From VRUE01 sp963715455 (GTDB taxonomy: Bacteria; Actinomycetota; Thermoleophilia; Solirubrobacterales; 70-9), in assembly GCA_963715455.1 (NCBI GenBank), contig OY970245.1:1488001-1552000 (forward strand): a DNA stretch of 64,000 nt. The letters run 5' to 3'. The position numbers were made by a program, and so were the translations under genes. Positions 42,285 through 50,415 of this stretch are shown piece by piece. The notes beneath the pieces are model-generated. The model did no database searches and was not told the DNA's origin. It saw nothing but the letters and a program-made list of their open reading frames with translations. Every line of letters begins with the position of its first letter. Positions within the stretch are counted from its first letter, which is position 1.

Positions 42285-42986
42285 GTGAGGCTCGCCAAGT
42301 TCCTTGCCCACGGGGGAGTCGCTTCGCGGCGGAAAGCTGAGCTGATCATTGCCAAGCGACGGGTGACGGTTGGCGGGGAGGTGGTTACCGATCCGGCCAG
42401 GGATGTTGGAGCTGGGGATGATGTGAGGGTTGATGGGAGTCCGGTGGGGGAGGAGGCGCGGGAGGTTTGGGTGGTGAACAAGCCGGCCGGCGTGGTCTCG
42501 ACGGCGCGGGAGCCGGGGTCGCGGCCGGCGGTGGTCTCGCTGGTCGATTCGGCGGCCCGCCTCTACCCGGTCGGCAGGCTCGATGCGGACTCGACCGGCC
42601 TGCTGCTGCTCACCAACGACGGTGAGCTGGCCAACCGCCTCACCCACCCGCGCTACGAAGTCGCCAAGGCCTACCGGGCGGAGCTGGAGCGGCCGCCTTC
42701 CGACGCCGACTTGCGGCGTCTCGCGCACGGAGTGGAGCTGGAGGACGGCCCGACTGCCCCGGCCGAGGTGCGCCGCTTGGGCGAGCGCGAGATCGAAATC
42801 GTCCTGCGCGAGGGCCGCAACCGTCAGGTGCGCCGCATGGTCGAGGCGGTCGGCAATCGGGTCCTCGCCCTGCGTCGCGTGCGATTCGGGCCTATTGAGC
42901 TCGGTTCGCTATCCGAGGGTGAGGCGCGGCGGCTTGACGAGCGGGACATCGCCCGGCTCTGGGAAGATGCCAACCAGCATGCCTGA
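42285..42986 (+). CDS. rluB: 23S rRNA pseudouridine synthase of the RluB/RsuA family
   Basis: A 233-residue enzyme with an N-terminal S4 domain (MRLAKFLAHGGVASRRKAEL) and the RsuA-type catalytic domain: VWVVNKPAGVVST, the catalytic Asp in YPVGRLDADSTGLLLLTNDG, KAYRAELE, and LREGRNRQVRRM. Which of RluB/RluE/RsuA it matches in site specificity cannot be told from sequence. In Firmicutes and Actinobacteria scpA-scpB-rluB is a common gene order. Confidence 0.92.
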   Translation: MRLAKFLAHGGVASRRKAELIIAKRRVTVGGEVVTDPARDVGAGDDVRVDGSPVGEEAREVWVVNKPAGVVSTAREPGSRPAVVSLVDSAARLYPVGRLDADSTGLLLLTNDGELANRLTHPRYEVAKAYRAELERPPSDADLRRLAHGVELEDGPTAPAEVRRLGEREIEIVLREGRNRQVRRMVEAVGNRVLALRRVRFGPIELGSLSEGEARRLDERDIARLWEDANQHA

Positions 42987-43353
42987 GGAGCGACTCTTCG
43001 CGGTGCGCGGCGCCGTGCAGGCGGAGGCCAACGAGGCCGAGGCGATCCTCACGGCGACCGAGACCCTGCTGCAGGACCTGGTCGACCGCAACGCGCTGAC
43101 CGCCGAGGCGATGGTCAGCTGTCTCTTCACGACCACTGAGGATCTTGACGCCGAGTTCCCCGCGGTCGCCGCGCGGCGCCTGGGGCTCGACTCGGTTCCC
43201 TTGATCTGCGCCCGCGAGATCGATGTGCCTGGGGCGATGCCACGGGTAATCCGCGCGATGGTCCACTACTACGCCCCCGTCGGCCACGTGCCCGCTCACG
43301 TGTATTTAGGAGCTACGCAAGAGCTGCGCGCCGACCTCCACGCGGCGCAGTAG
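42979..43353 (+). CDS. aroH: chorismate mutase, AroH type
   Basis: A 124-residue monofunctional chorismate mutase that makes prephenate. RLFAVRGAVQAEANEAEAIL start, FTTTEDLDAEFPAVAAR, PLICAREIDVPGAMPRVIRAM and the end HVYLGATQELRADL match the trimeric AroH fold. ATG 42979 lies 8 bases inside rluB; ATG 42967 is possible. Confidence 0.93.
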   Translation: MPEERLFAVRGAVQAEANEAEAILTATETLLQDLVDRNALTAEAMVSCLFTTTEDLDAEFPAVAARRLGLDSVPLICAREIDVPGAMPRVIRAMVHYYAPVGHVPAHVYLGATQELRADLHAAQ

Positions 43354-43389
43354 CGGTGCCGCTACCGAGCATCGGGCAAACTCCCTTGC

Positions 43390-44484
43390 ATGACCATCAC
43401 CTTCGCTGAGAAGCTCGCCCGTATGCCCGGCTACCAGGCCGGCGTGCCCACCGGCCAAGCGCCGGAGGCGATTGCCGCTGGCAGCATCGCCCAGCTAGCC
43501 TCCAACGAGTCGTCCTTCCCACCGCACCCCAGGGTGGTCGAAACGATTGCCGCCGCCGCCGGGGCGATGAACCGTTACCCGGATCCCGATGCGACCCTGC
43601 TGCGCCGCCGTATTGCCGAGCGCTACGACACCGAGCCCGCCCGCGTCGCGGTCGGCAATGGCTCCTGCGAGATCCTGCTTGCCGCCGCCGAGGCGCTCTG
43701 CGAGCCGGGCGCCGAGATCCTTTACTCCTGGCCCGCCTTCTCGATGTACCCGTACCTGGCGGCGCTGACCGGGGCGCGCGAGATCCGTGTGCCGCTGGGT
43801 GCGAGCGACGTGCACGACCTCGAGGCGATGGCCGCCGAGGTGACCGCCACGACTCAGCTCGTCCTCGTCTGCAACCCGAACAATCCCACCGCCACGCACA
43901 TCCCCGCTGAAGAGGTGGCGGTCTTCTGCGAAGGCCTGCCCGCCCACGTCACGGTGATCCTCGACGAGGCCTACGTCGAGTTCCAGACCCACGACGATCC
44001 CGATGCCACGGTCGACCTGCTCGCCGAGTTGCCCAACTTGGTCGTGCTGCGCACCTTCAGCAAGTGCTACGGCCTCGCCGGACTCCGGGTCGGCTATGCG
44101 CTCGGCTCGGCCAAGTTCCGCGCCGCGGTCGACGCTGTGCGCCAGCCCTTCAGCGTCAACGCGCTCGCCCAGGCGGCCGGTGCCGAGGCGATCCTCCACC
44201 AGGACGACGTCACCCGTCGCGTGGAGAGCACGATCGCCGAGCGCATCCGTGTCGAGGAGGGGCTGCAGGCGCTGGATCTGACGACGGCGGATACACACGC
44301 CAACTTCTCTTGGGTCGATCTCGGCGAGGCCGACGAGGCAACGGTCGTAGCCGGCCTGGCTGAGCGCTCGATCGCCGTACGTCCCGGCACGCCGCTCGGT
44401 GACCCGGGCCACATTCGCGTCTCCTACGGCACCGCCGAGGAGAACGGCCGCTTCCTCGCGGCGCTAGGCGAGATTCTCAGCTGA
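43390..44484 (+). CDS. hisC: histidinol-phosphate/aromatic aminotransferase (HisC-like)
   Basis: A 364-residue fold type I PLP aminotransferase. LASNESSFPPHP, NRYPDPDATLLRRRIAERY, VGNGSCEILLAAAEALC, LVCNPNNPTATHI, the Asp-Tyr pair ILDEAYVEF, and the PLP lysine in RTFSKCYGLAGLRVGYA. Substrates in this family are histidinol phosphate or prephenate/phenylpyruvate. Because aroH, aroF, tyrA and aroA surround it, an aromatic role is likely (inference), so the symbol is provisional. Confidence 0.75.
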   Translation: MTITFAEKLARMPGYQAGVPTGQAPEAIAAGSIAQLASNESSFPPHPRVVETIAAAAGAMNRYPDPDATLLRRRIAERYDTEPARVAVGNGSCEILLAAAEALCEPGAEILYSWPAFSMYPYLAALTGAREIRVPLGASDVHDLEAMAAEVTATTQLVLVCNPNNPTATHIPAEEVAVFCEGLPAHVTVILDEAYVEFQTHDDPDATVDLLAELPNLVVLRTFSKCYGLAGLRVGYALGSAKFRAAVDAVRQPFSVNALAQAAGAEAILHQDDVTRRVESTIAERIRVEEGLQALDLTTADTHANFSWVDLGEADEATVVAGLAERSIAVRPGTPLGDPGHIRVSYGTAEENGRFLAALGEILS

Positions 44485-44497
44485 GCGGATCCCTGCC

Positions 44498-44706
44498 GGT
44501 GTGGACTCCCCGTGCCACACCTGCTACAAAGTCATACAGGTGAAGCGATCCGTCGACACGACGCATGTCAGCCGCGCAAGCGGCGCCGTGTCGCTCCCTG
44601 CCCGCTTCTCCTATTTCTGGCGATTTAGCTAGGCGTCCGGCCTGCGGCGAGAGCCGCGCTCACAAGCAGGATTTGGCCGGGCGTCGGGAGAGAAACGACG
44701 TTTCTC
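44498..44706. other. four successive hairpins in the hisC-aroF gap
   Basis: Stem 1: 44498-44504 with 44515-44521 (overlapping a second stem 44518-44523 with 44537-44542, so these two exclude each other). Stem 3: 44554-44560 with 44587-44593, with an inner GCCGC-GCAA-GCGGC (44571-44584, a GNRA loop). Stem 4: GAGAAAC-GAC-GTTTCTC (44690-44706). Alternative pairing resembles an attenuator, but aroF appears to have its own downstream promoter. Confidence 0.35.
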
Positions 44707-44742
44707 GCAGGTATTTCTTGCGGTGAAACCAGGACCGGAAAG

Positions 44743-44748
44743 TAGGAT
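44743..44748 (+). promoter_or_regulatory. -10 element TAGGAT, leaderless start of aroF
   Basis: TAGGAT, seven bases, ATG 44756. This start removes 11 residues that the open frame from 44723 would add. Confidence 0.6.
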
Positions 44749-44755
44749 TTCGAGC

Positions 44756-45853
44756 ATGGAGGACGGTGAAGGGAAGATGATGATCGGTATGCAGGGGGAG
44801 ACCCGCGACCGAGTTCGCGACCAGCGCATCGAGCGGATCGAGGAGCTCGCCTCGCCGGCGCAGCTGCTGGCTGACCTGCCCTTGGGGGAGGAGCGGGAGA
44901 AAGCGGTTGTGCGGGGCCGCGGCGAAGTCGGCAACGTGCTCGATGGGACCGACGAGCGGGTGCTGGTCGTGGTCGGTCCTTGCAGCGTCCACGACCCTGA
45001 GGCGGCGCTCGACTACGCCGGCCGCCTGGCGGAACTCTCGCGCCGGCTGAGCGGCGAGCTGCTGATCGCGATGCGCGTCTACTTCGAGAAGCCGCGCACG
45101 ACCACCGGCTGGAAGGGCCTGATCAACGATCCCCACCTGGACGGTTCGCTCGACGTCAACACCGGCTTGCGCATGGCGCGCCAGCTGCTCCTCCAGGTGC
45201 TCGACCTTGGCCTGCCAGTCGGCACTGAGTTCCTCGACCCGATCACCCCCCAGTATATCGCCGATGCCGTCTCTTGGGGTGCGATCGGCGCGCGCACGAC
45301 CGAGAGCCAAACCCACCGCCAGCTCGGCTCAGGCCTCTCGATGCCGGTCGGCTTCAAGAACCGCACCGACGGCAACGTCCAGGTGGCGGTCGACGCGGTG
45401 CGCGCCGCCGCGGCCCCGCACGCCTTTGCCGGCATCGATGACGCCGGCAAGCCGGCCGTCCTCTACACGAGTGGCAACCCCGACGGCCACGTCATCCTGC
45501 GCGGTGGTCGGGGAGCCCCCAACCACGATGTGGAAGGCATCGCGGCGGCGCTGATGCTGCTGCGCGACGCCGGTCTGCCCGAGCGCGTGGTGGTAGACGC
45601 CTCGCACGACAACAGCGCCAAGGACCCCAGCAAGCAGTACCTCGCCGCGGGGCACGTTGCTGACCAGATTGCCGATGGCAACGCCGATATCGTCGGCGTC
45701 ATGCTCGAGTCCTTCCTGGTCGAGGGCCGTCAGGACCTCAGCGACGAGCTCGTCTACGGGCAGTCGATCACCGATCCCTGTCTTGACTGGGATACGACGG
45801 TCTCCGTCCTTGAACAGTTCGCGGCCGCTGTGGAGGCGCGGCGCGGCGAATGA
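44756..45853 (+). CDS. aroF: 3-deoxy-7-phosphoheptulonate (DAHP) synthase, class I AroFGH type
   Basis: A 365-residue enzyme condensing PEP and erythrose-4-phosphate, the first shikimate step. VVVGPCSVHDPEAALDYA, AMRVYFEKPRTTTGWKGLI, LDVNTGLRMARQLL, GTEFLDPITPQYIADAVSWG, ARTTESQTHRQLGSGLSMPV, GFKNRTDGNVQ, VDASHDNSAKD. The metal ligands Cys61-type, His, Glu and Asp positions of the E. coli family are present. Symbol could equally be aroG. It overlaps tyrA by 4 bases. Confidence 0.94.
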   Translation: MEDGEGKMMIGMQGETRDRVRDQRIERIEELASPAQLLADLPLGEEREKAVVRGRGEVGNVLDGTDERVLVVVGPCSVHDPEAALDYAGRLAELSRRLSGELLIAMRVYFEKPRTTTGWKGLINDPHLDGSLDVNTGLRMARQLLLQVLDLGLPVGTEFLDPITPQYIADAVSWGAIGARTTESQTHRQLGSGLSMPVGFKNRTDGNVQVAVDAVRAAAAPHAFAGIDDAGKPAVLYTSGNPDGHVILRGGRGAPNHDVEGIAAALMLLRDAGLPERVVVDASHDNSAKDPSKQYLAAGHVADQIADGNADIVGVMLESFLVEGRQDLSDELVYGQSITDPCLDWDTTVSVLEQFAAAVEARRGE

Positions 45854-46938
45854 GGATCGCCGTTCTCGGCGTTGGCCTGATCGGCGGCTCGATCGGGCTC
45901 GCCGCCCGGCGTCGCCTGGAATGCGAGGTCGCTGGCTTCGATCCCCAGGAAGCGACGCTGGATCGCGCGTTAGAGGAAGGGGCAATCGATGTCGCCACGA
46001 GCTCGGTTGCCGAGGCTTGCCAAGGCGCCGAGGTGGTCTTCTGTGCGGCGCCGGTCGCCGGGCTCGCCGAGCTGGCGATGAGCGCCCTGCGCGCCTCCGG
46101 CCCCGACACAGTTGTCACCGACGTCGGCTCGACCAAGCGCGAGATCGTTGCCACTTTGGCCGACGACGAGCGCTTCATCGGCGGCCACCCGTTGGCCGGC
46201 GCCGAGACCTCAGGTGTCGAGAACGCTCGCGCTGACCTCTTCGAGGGCGCGCGCTGGTACCTGACGCCGAAATCGGGCAGCTCCAGCGGTCTGCTCTACG
46301 ACCGCTTGCAGCGCGCGATTTCGGGTTTGGGCGCGCGGGCGCAGGCGATTGACGCCGAGGCGCACGACCGCTTGATGGCGACGGTCAGCCACTTGCCGCA
46401 CGTCGTCGCCAACGCGCTCGTCGGCCAGGCGGCGGCCGAGCTGACCCGCGATTCGGAGCGCATGCCCGAGGTCGGGCCGAGCTTTCGCGATACGACCCGC
46501 GTCGCCGGCGCCAACCCGGCGATCTGGGGGGATATCTTCGCCAGCAACCGTGCGGCGGTCGCCGAGGCGGTCGAGGCGATCGCCGTTCGCCTGCGCGAGG
46601 CGGCTGAGCTGATCCGTGACGGCGAGCGCCAGGCGGTGGCCGAGTGGCACGCCGCCGCAGCCGCCGATCGCCGCCGCCTGCTGGAGGCCGAGCTGAGCGG
46701 CGGGCCGCTGCGCGAGCTGCGCGTCGTCGTCACCAACCGGCCGGGAACGATCGCCGAGCTTGCCTTGGCACTCGGTGAGGCTGGGGTCAACATCGAGGAT
46801 ATGGCGCTCTACCCGGCGCCGGACATGACCTCGGGGGCAGTCTCGCTTTGGGTCGCTGGTGAGGAGCAGGCGAGTCGTGCCGAGGCGCTGGTGCGGGAAC
46901 TCGGTCACACGGTGAGTGCCGTCGGCGATGGTGAGTAG
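45850..46938 (+). CDS. tyrA: prephenate dehydrogenase with C-terminal ACT domain
   Basis: A 362-residue NAD-dependent enzyme making 4-hydroxyphenylpyruvate. Nucleotide loop GVGLIGGSIG (7-16), VTDVGSTKREIV, the substrate-binding FIGGHPLAGAETSGVENA, LMATVSHLPHVVANAL, and SFRDTTRVAGANPAIWGDI. A C-terminal ACT domain (about 288-355, RVVVTNRPGTIAELALALGE) suggests feedback control by an aromatic amino acid. ATG 45850 overlaps the aroF stop. Confidence 0.94.
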   Translation: MRIAVLGVGLIGGSIGLAARRRLECEVAGFDPQEATLDRALEEGAIDVATSSVAEACQGAEVVFCAAPVAGLAELAMSALRASGPDTVVTDVGSTKREIVATLADDERFIGGHPLAGAETSGVENARADLFEGARWYLTPKSGSSSGLLYDRLQRAISGLGARAQAIDAEAHDRLMATVSHLPHVVANALVGQAAAELTRDSERMPEVGPSFRDTTRVAGANPAIWGDIFASNRAAVAEAVEAIAVRLREAAELIRDGERQAVAEWHAAAAADRRRLLEAELSGGPLRELRVVVTNRPGTIAELALALGEAGVNIEDMALYPAPDMTSGAVSLWVAGEEQASRAEALVRELGHTVSAVGDGE

Positions 46939-46945
46939 ATCGGCG

Positions 46946-48250
46946 ATGGCCACGCGCTTCGAGCCGCTCGGCCCGTTGCGGGGCAACCTGCGCCCGCCGC
47001 CCGACAAGTCGATCTCGCACCGCGCGGCACTGATCGCGGCGATGGGCGAGGGCGAGACACTGATCGAGTGCTACCTCGACTCAGCCGACACGCGCTCCAC
47101 CCTCTCGGCGGTGCGAGCCTTGGGCGCGACGGTCGAAGAGGGCGGCGCCAACGGCCTCGGGCCGCAGATTCGCGTGCGCGGTGTCGGCTTGCGTGGCGCT
47201 CGCTCGAGCCACATCGACGTGGGCAACGCCGGTACCCTGCTGCGCCTCCTGCCTGGCTGGTTGGCGGGGCAGCCCGAGGGCAACTGGACGCTCGACGGCG
47301 ATGACTCGATCAGGCGTCGCCCTGTCGACCGCGTCGCTGCTCCATTGCGTGAGATGGGCGGTCGGCTGAGCTGTCGTGAGGAGCGCCTACCGCCGCTCGA
47401 GGTCGAGGCCGCGCCGCTGAAGGGGATCTCCTACGAGATGCCGATCGCCAGCGCCCAGGTGAAGTCCTGCCTGCTCTTCGCCGGGCTGCTCGCCGAGGGT
47501 CGTACCTGGGTCGGCGAGCCGGCGCGCAGCCGGGATCACACCGAGCGCATGCTCTCCGCCGCCGGAGCCGATGTCGCCTGGCTGCGAGGTGGCGTGACAG
47601 TTCGGCAGGCGCAGAGGCTCGAATTGGGTGAGATCGCCGTGCCGGCTGATTTCTCCTCGGCTGCCTTCTTCCTCGTCGCGGCACTGCTTGTGCCGGGCAG
47701 CGAGGTCACCTTGCAGGGCGTCGGCTCCAACCCGACGCGAACCGGGCTGCTGAAGATCCTCGAGCGCATGGGGGCCGAGGTCGAGGTCGAGGTCGAGGGC
47801 AAGCAGGGTGGTGAGCCAGTCGCCACTCTGCGAGCGCGGCACTCGGCCCTACGCGGCACGGAAGTCGGCGGCGACGAGATCCCGCTGGCGATCGACGAGC
47901 TGCCGCTGGTGGCGCTAGTCGCCTGTTTCGCCGAGGGCGAGACGACGATCCGCGATGCGGCCGAGCTGCGGCGCAAGGAGTCCGACCGGGTGGCGACGAC
48001 CTGCGCGGCGCTTGCCGCGCTCGGCGCCGAGGCCGAGCCGAGCGAGGATGGGATGCGGATCGCGGGCACCGGTGGCCTGCGCGGCGGCACGATCGATTCG
48101 CACGGCGATCACCGCATCGCCATGCTGGGCGCGATCGCCGGGCTTGCCTCTCGCGAGGGAGTCGAGGTCGAGGGCATGGACGCGGCCGCGGTCAGCTATC
48201 CGGGCTTCGAGGCCGACCTCGCCTCGCTGTTAGACCCTCCTCGCCGCTGA
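46946..48250 (+). CDS. aroA: EPSP synthase (3-phosphoshikimate 1-carboxyvinyltransferase)
   Basis: A 434-residue enzyme of the shikimate pathway. The catalytic Lys is K21 in PPDKSISHRA; LDSADTRSTLSAVRALGA, GNAGTLLRLLPGWLAG, DGDDSIRRRPVDRV, SAQVKSCLLFAGLLA, DFSSAAFFLVAALL, RRKESDRVATTC, DHRIAMLGAIAGL. ATG 46946 is preferred; GTG 46931 or ATG 46928 inside the tyrA end are alternatives. Confidence 0.94.
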   Translation: MATRFEPLGPLRGNLRPPPDKSISHRAALIAAMGEGETLIECYLDSADTRSTLSAVRALGATVEEGGANGLGPQIRVRGVGLRGARSSHIDVGNAGTLLRLLPGWLAGQPEGNWTLDGDDSIRRRPVDRVAAPLREMGGRLSCREERLPPLEVEAAPLKGISYEMPIASAQVKSCLLFAGLLAEGRTWVGEPARSRDHTERMLSAAGADVAWLRGGVTVRQAQRLELGEIAVPADFSSAAFFLVAALLVPGSEVTLQGVGSNPTRTGLLKILERMGAEVEVEVEGKQGGEPVATLRARHSALRGTEVGGDEIPLAIDELPLVALVACFAEGETTIRDAAELRRKESDRVATTCAALAALGAEAEPSEDGMRIAGTGGLRGGTIDSHGDHRIAMLGAIAGLASREGVEVEGMDAAAVSYPGFEADLASLLDPPRR

Positions 48251-48256
48251 CGCCCA

Positions 48257-48262
48257 TACATT
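48257..48262 (+). promoter_or_regulatory. -10 element TACATT, leaderless start of cmk
   Basis: TACATT, six bases, ATG 48269. It lies in the 18-base gap after aroA. Confidence 0.6.
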
Positions 48263-48268
48263 GCCCGC

Positions 48269-48907
48269 ATGGTCATCGCCATCGACGGTCCCGCCGGGGC
48301 CGGCAAGTCGTCGGTTGCCCGGGCGCTTGCCGAGCGGCTCGGCTTCACCTATCTCGACTCGGGGGCGATGTATCGCTGCGTTGCTCTGGTGGCGCTGGAG
48401 CAGGGCGTCGACCTCGATGATGAGGGCGCGCTGGGTGTGCTGGCAGGCGCGTTGAGCATCAGCTTGGAGGGCGATCGGGTCGAGCTGGGCGGGCGCGAGG
48501 TCGGTGCTGCGATCCGCGATCCGCGCGTGACTGAGGCCGCCTCGCGGGTCTCCGTGCACCGGCCCGTTCGCGAGGCAATGGTCGCCGGCCAGCGGCAGCT
48601 GATCGCCACTGGCCGCTACGTCGCCGAGGGGCGCGATATTGGCACCGTGGTTAGCCCAGATGCCCCGCTAAAGGTCTTCCTCACCGCCTCGGCCGAGGAG
48701 CGGGCGCAGCGGCGCGCGGCGCAAATCGGCGAGGACCCGGCCTCAGTGCTGACCGCACAGGCGGAGCGCGACGCGCGCGACGAGGGCCGCGAGCACAGCG
48801 CCTTGCGCCCGGCCGAGGATGCGGTCGAGCTCGATACCACCGGCCTGGCGCTTGATGAGGTCGTCGATCGGCTCGAGGTCCTTGCCCGCGATCGGGGTCT
48901 CACATGA
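48269..48907 (+). CDS. cmk: cytidylate kinase
   Basis: A 212-residue (d)CMP kinase. P-loop GPAGAGKSS (7-15), YLDSGAMYRCVAL, VSVHRPVREAMVAGQRQL, GRYVAEGRDIGTVVSPDA, the lid RAQRRAAQIGE and RDARDEGRE, and DTTGLALDEVV. ATG 48269 is leaderless with respect to its -10 box. aroA-cmk-der is a frequent actinobacterial order. Confidence 0.95.
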   Translation: MVIAIDGPAGAGKSSVARALAERLGFTYLDSGAMYRCVALVALEQGVDLDDEGALGVLAGALSISLEGDRVELGGREVGAAIRDPRVTEAASRVSVHRPVREAMVAGQRQLIATGRYVAEGRDIGTVVSPDAPLKVFLTASAEERAQRRAAQIGEDPASVLTAQAERDARDEGREHSALRPAEDAVELDTTGLALDEVVDRLEVLARDRGLT

Positions 48908-48971
48908 TTTGGCGTAACGCTTTGTTCGTCACATGCAGCCGTAAAACGTTGCACCGAGGGAGTGGACGACC

Positions 48972-50291
48972 GTGAGTCGGTTGCCCACCGTCGCCGTCGT
49001 CGGCTTCCCCAACGTCGGCAAGAGCACCCTGGTCAACCGCCTCGCCGGCGGCCGCGAGGCGGTGACCCATGCGGAGCCCGGGGTCACCCGTGACCGCAAG
49101 GTCGTGCGCTGCGAGTGGAACGGGGTCGCCTTCCAGCTGCTCGACACCGGCGGCATCGACATCGAGGACGAGTCCGAGCTGGCCCGCGACGTGCAGCAGC
49201 AGGCGCGGCTGGGGATCGCCGAGGCGGACGTTGTGATGCTTGTCGTCGATGCCCGTGCGGGAGTTCGCGCCGGCGACGCCGAGCTGGCGAGCGCCCTGCG
49301 CGGTGCCGAGGTCCCGGTGCTCGTCGTCGCCAACAAGCTCGACCGTCCTGAGGACGAGCACCTGACCGCCGAGCTGCACACGCTCGGGCTCGGCGAGCCG
49401 CTGCCGGTCTCCGCCAGCCACGGGCTCGGCAGTGGCGACCTGCTCGATCGCGTGGTCGAGCTGCTCGGCGACAGCGCCCGCCCGGGAGAGGCCGACGACG
49501 CCACCCGCGTCGCCGTGATCGGCCGGCCCAACGCCGGCAAGTCCTCGCTGGTCAACGCCTTCCTCGGCTCCGAGCGGGTGATCGTCTCGGCCCGTGCCGG
49601 CACCACCCGCGATGCGATCGACACCGAGCTCGAGGTCGACGGGCGGCGCGTGATCCTCGTCGACACGGCCGGCCTGCGACGGCGCTCCAAGGTCGCGGGC
49701 ACTGTCGACTACTACGCCCAGCTGCGCTCCGAACACGCGGTCGAGCGGGCCGATGTGGCCCTTGTCGTCTGCGATGCCTCCGAGGGGGTGACCGCCGAGG
49801 ACCTGCGCGTGGCGGAGATCGCCATGCGGGCCGGCTGCGCCACCCTGCTGGCGCTCAACAAGTGGGACGTCACCCAGACCGACATCGACGATGCCCGCGC
49901 CCGGGTGGCGCGCAAGTCGCGACTGCGCCCGATGGTGGTCACCTGCTCGGCGACGCGCGGCCGAAACGTCGCCAACCTGCTGCCCAAGGCGCTGGAGCTG
50001 GCCGATAAGGCGGGGGAGCGGATACCCACGCCGGAGCTCAACCGCTTCGTCGCCGATGTGGTCGCCAAGACGCCGCCGCCCTCGCGACGCGGCCGCCGCT
50101 TGCGGCTCTACTACGCGGCGCAGGTGGGAGAGCGGCCGCCGCGGATCGCGATCCAGGTCAACGATCGCAAGCTGATCGTGCGCGACTGGGCCTACCACCT
50201 GGAGAACCGCCTGCGCGAGACCTATGAGCTGGAGGGCGTCCCGGTGGTCATCGATTTCGTGCCGCACTCGGGCAACCGCCGCGGCGGCTGA
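48972..50291 (+). CDS. der: ribosome biogenesis GTPase Der (EngA)
   Basis: A 439-residue protein with two tandem GTPase domains (G1 motifs GFPNVGKST at 11-19 and GRPNAGKSS at 184-192; G4 NKLD and NKWD) and a C-terminal KH-like domain (PPSRRGRRLRLYYAAQVGERPP ... YHLENRLRETYELEGVPV). It acts in 50S assembly. A GAGGGAG site about 10 bases before GTG 48972 suggests this gene has a normal leader. Confidence 0.96.
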   Translation: MSRLPTVAVVGFPNVGKSTLVNRLAGGREAVTHAEPGVTRDRKVVRCEWNGVAFQLLDTGGIDIEDESELARDVQQQARLGIAEADVVMLVVDARAGVRAGDAELASALRGAEVPVLVVANKLDRPEDEHLTAELHTLGLGEPLPVSASHGLGSGDLLDRVVELLGDSARPGEADDATRVAVIGRPNAGKSSLVNAFLGSERVIVSARAGTTRDAIDTELEVDGRRVILVDTAGLRRRSKVAGTVDYYAQLRSEHAVERADVALVVCDASEGVTAEDLRVAEIAMRAGCATLLALNKWDVTQTDIDDARARVARKSRLRPMVVTCSATRGRNVANLLPKALELADKAGERIPTPELNRFVADVVAKTPPPSRRGRRLRLYYAAQVGERPPRIAIQVNDRKLIVRDWAYHLENRLRETYELEGVPVVIDFVPHSGNRRGG

Positions 50292-50402
50292 GGACGCGCG
50301 TGACACGGCGCATCTCTGCGTCCTCGGTCGCTCGCGTGCAGAGCACGCCACGCTCCCTGCGTCCTTGACCTGCTTGGTCACGCACGCCCTCGAATACGAC
50401 GG

Positions 50403-50408
50403 TAGGCT
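50403..50408 (+). promoter_or_regulatory. -10 element TAGGCT, leaderless start of metK
   Basis: TAGGCT, seven bases, ATG 50416. The 124-base gap before it has two small hairpins (50290-50297 with 50318-50325; 50366-50370 with 50376-50380) but no SAM-riboswitch fold that I can make out. Confidence 0.55.
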
Positions 50409-50415
50409 TCGAGCA

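Noticed and set aside
44590..44600. Short shared words (CGCTCCCTGC, and GACACGGCGC in opposite orientation) between the hisC-aroF gap and the metK upstream region
   Set aside because: About 10 bases each in GC-rich sequence; not enough to call a dispersed repeat without a genome count.
50292..50415. SAM riboswitch before metK
   Set aside because: Only two short unrelated stems are present, no conserved core was found, and the -10 box next to the ATG suggests a leaderless mRNA.
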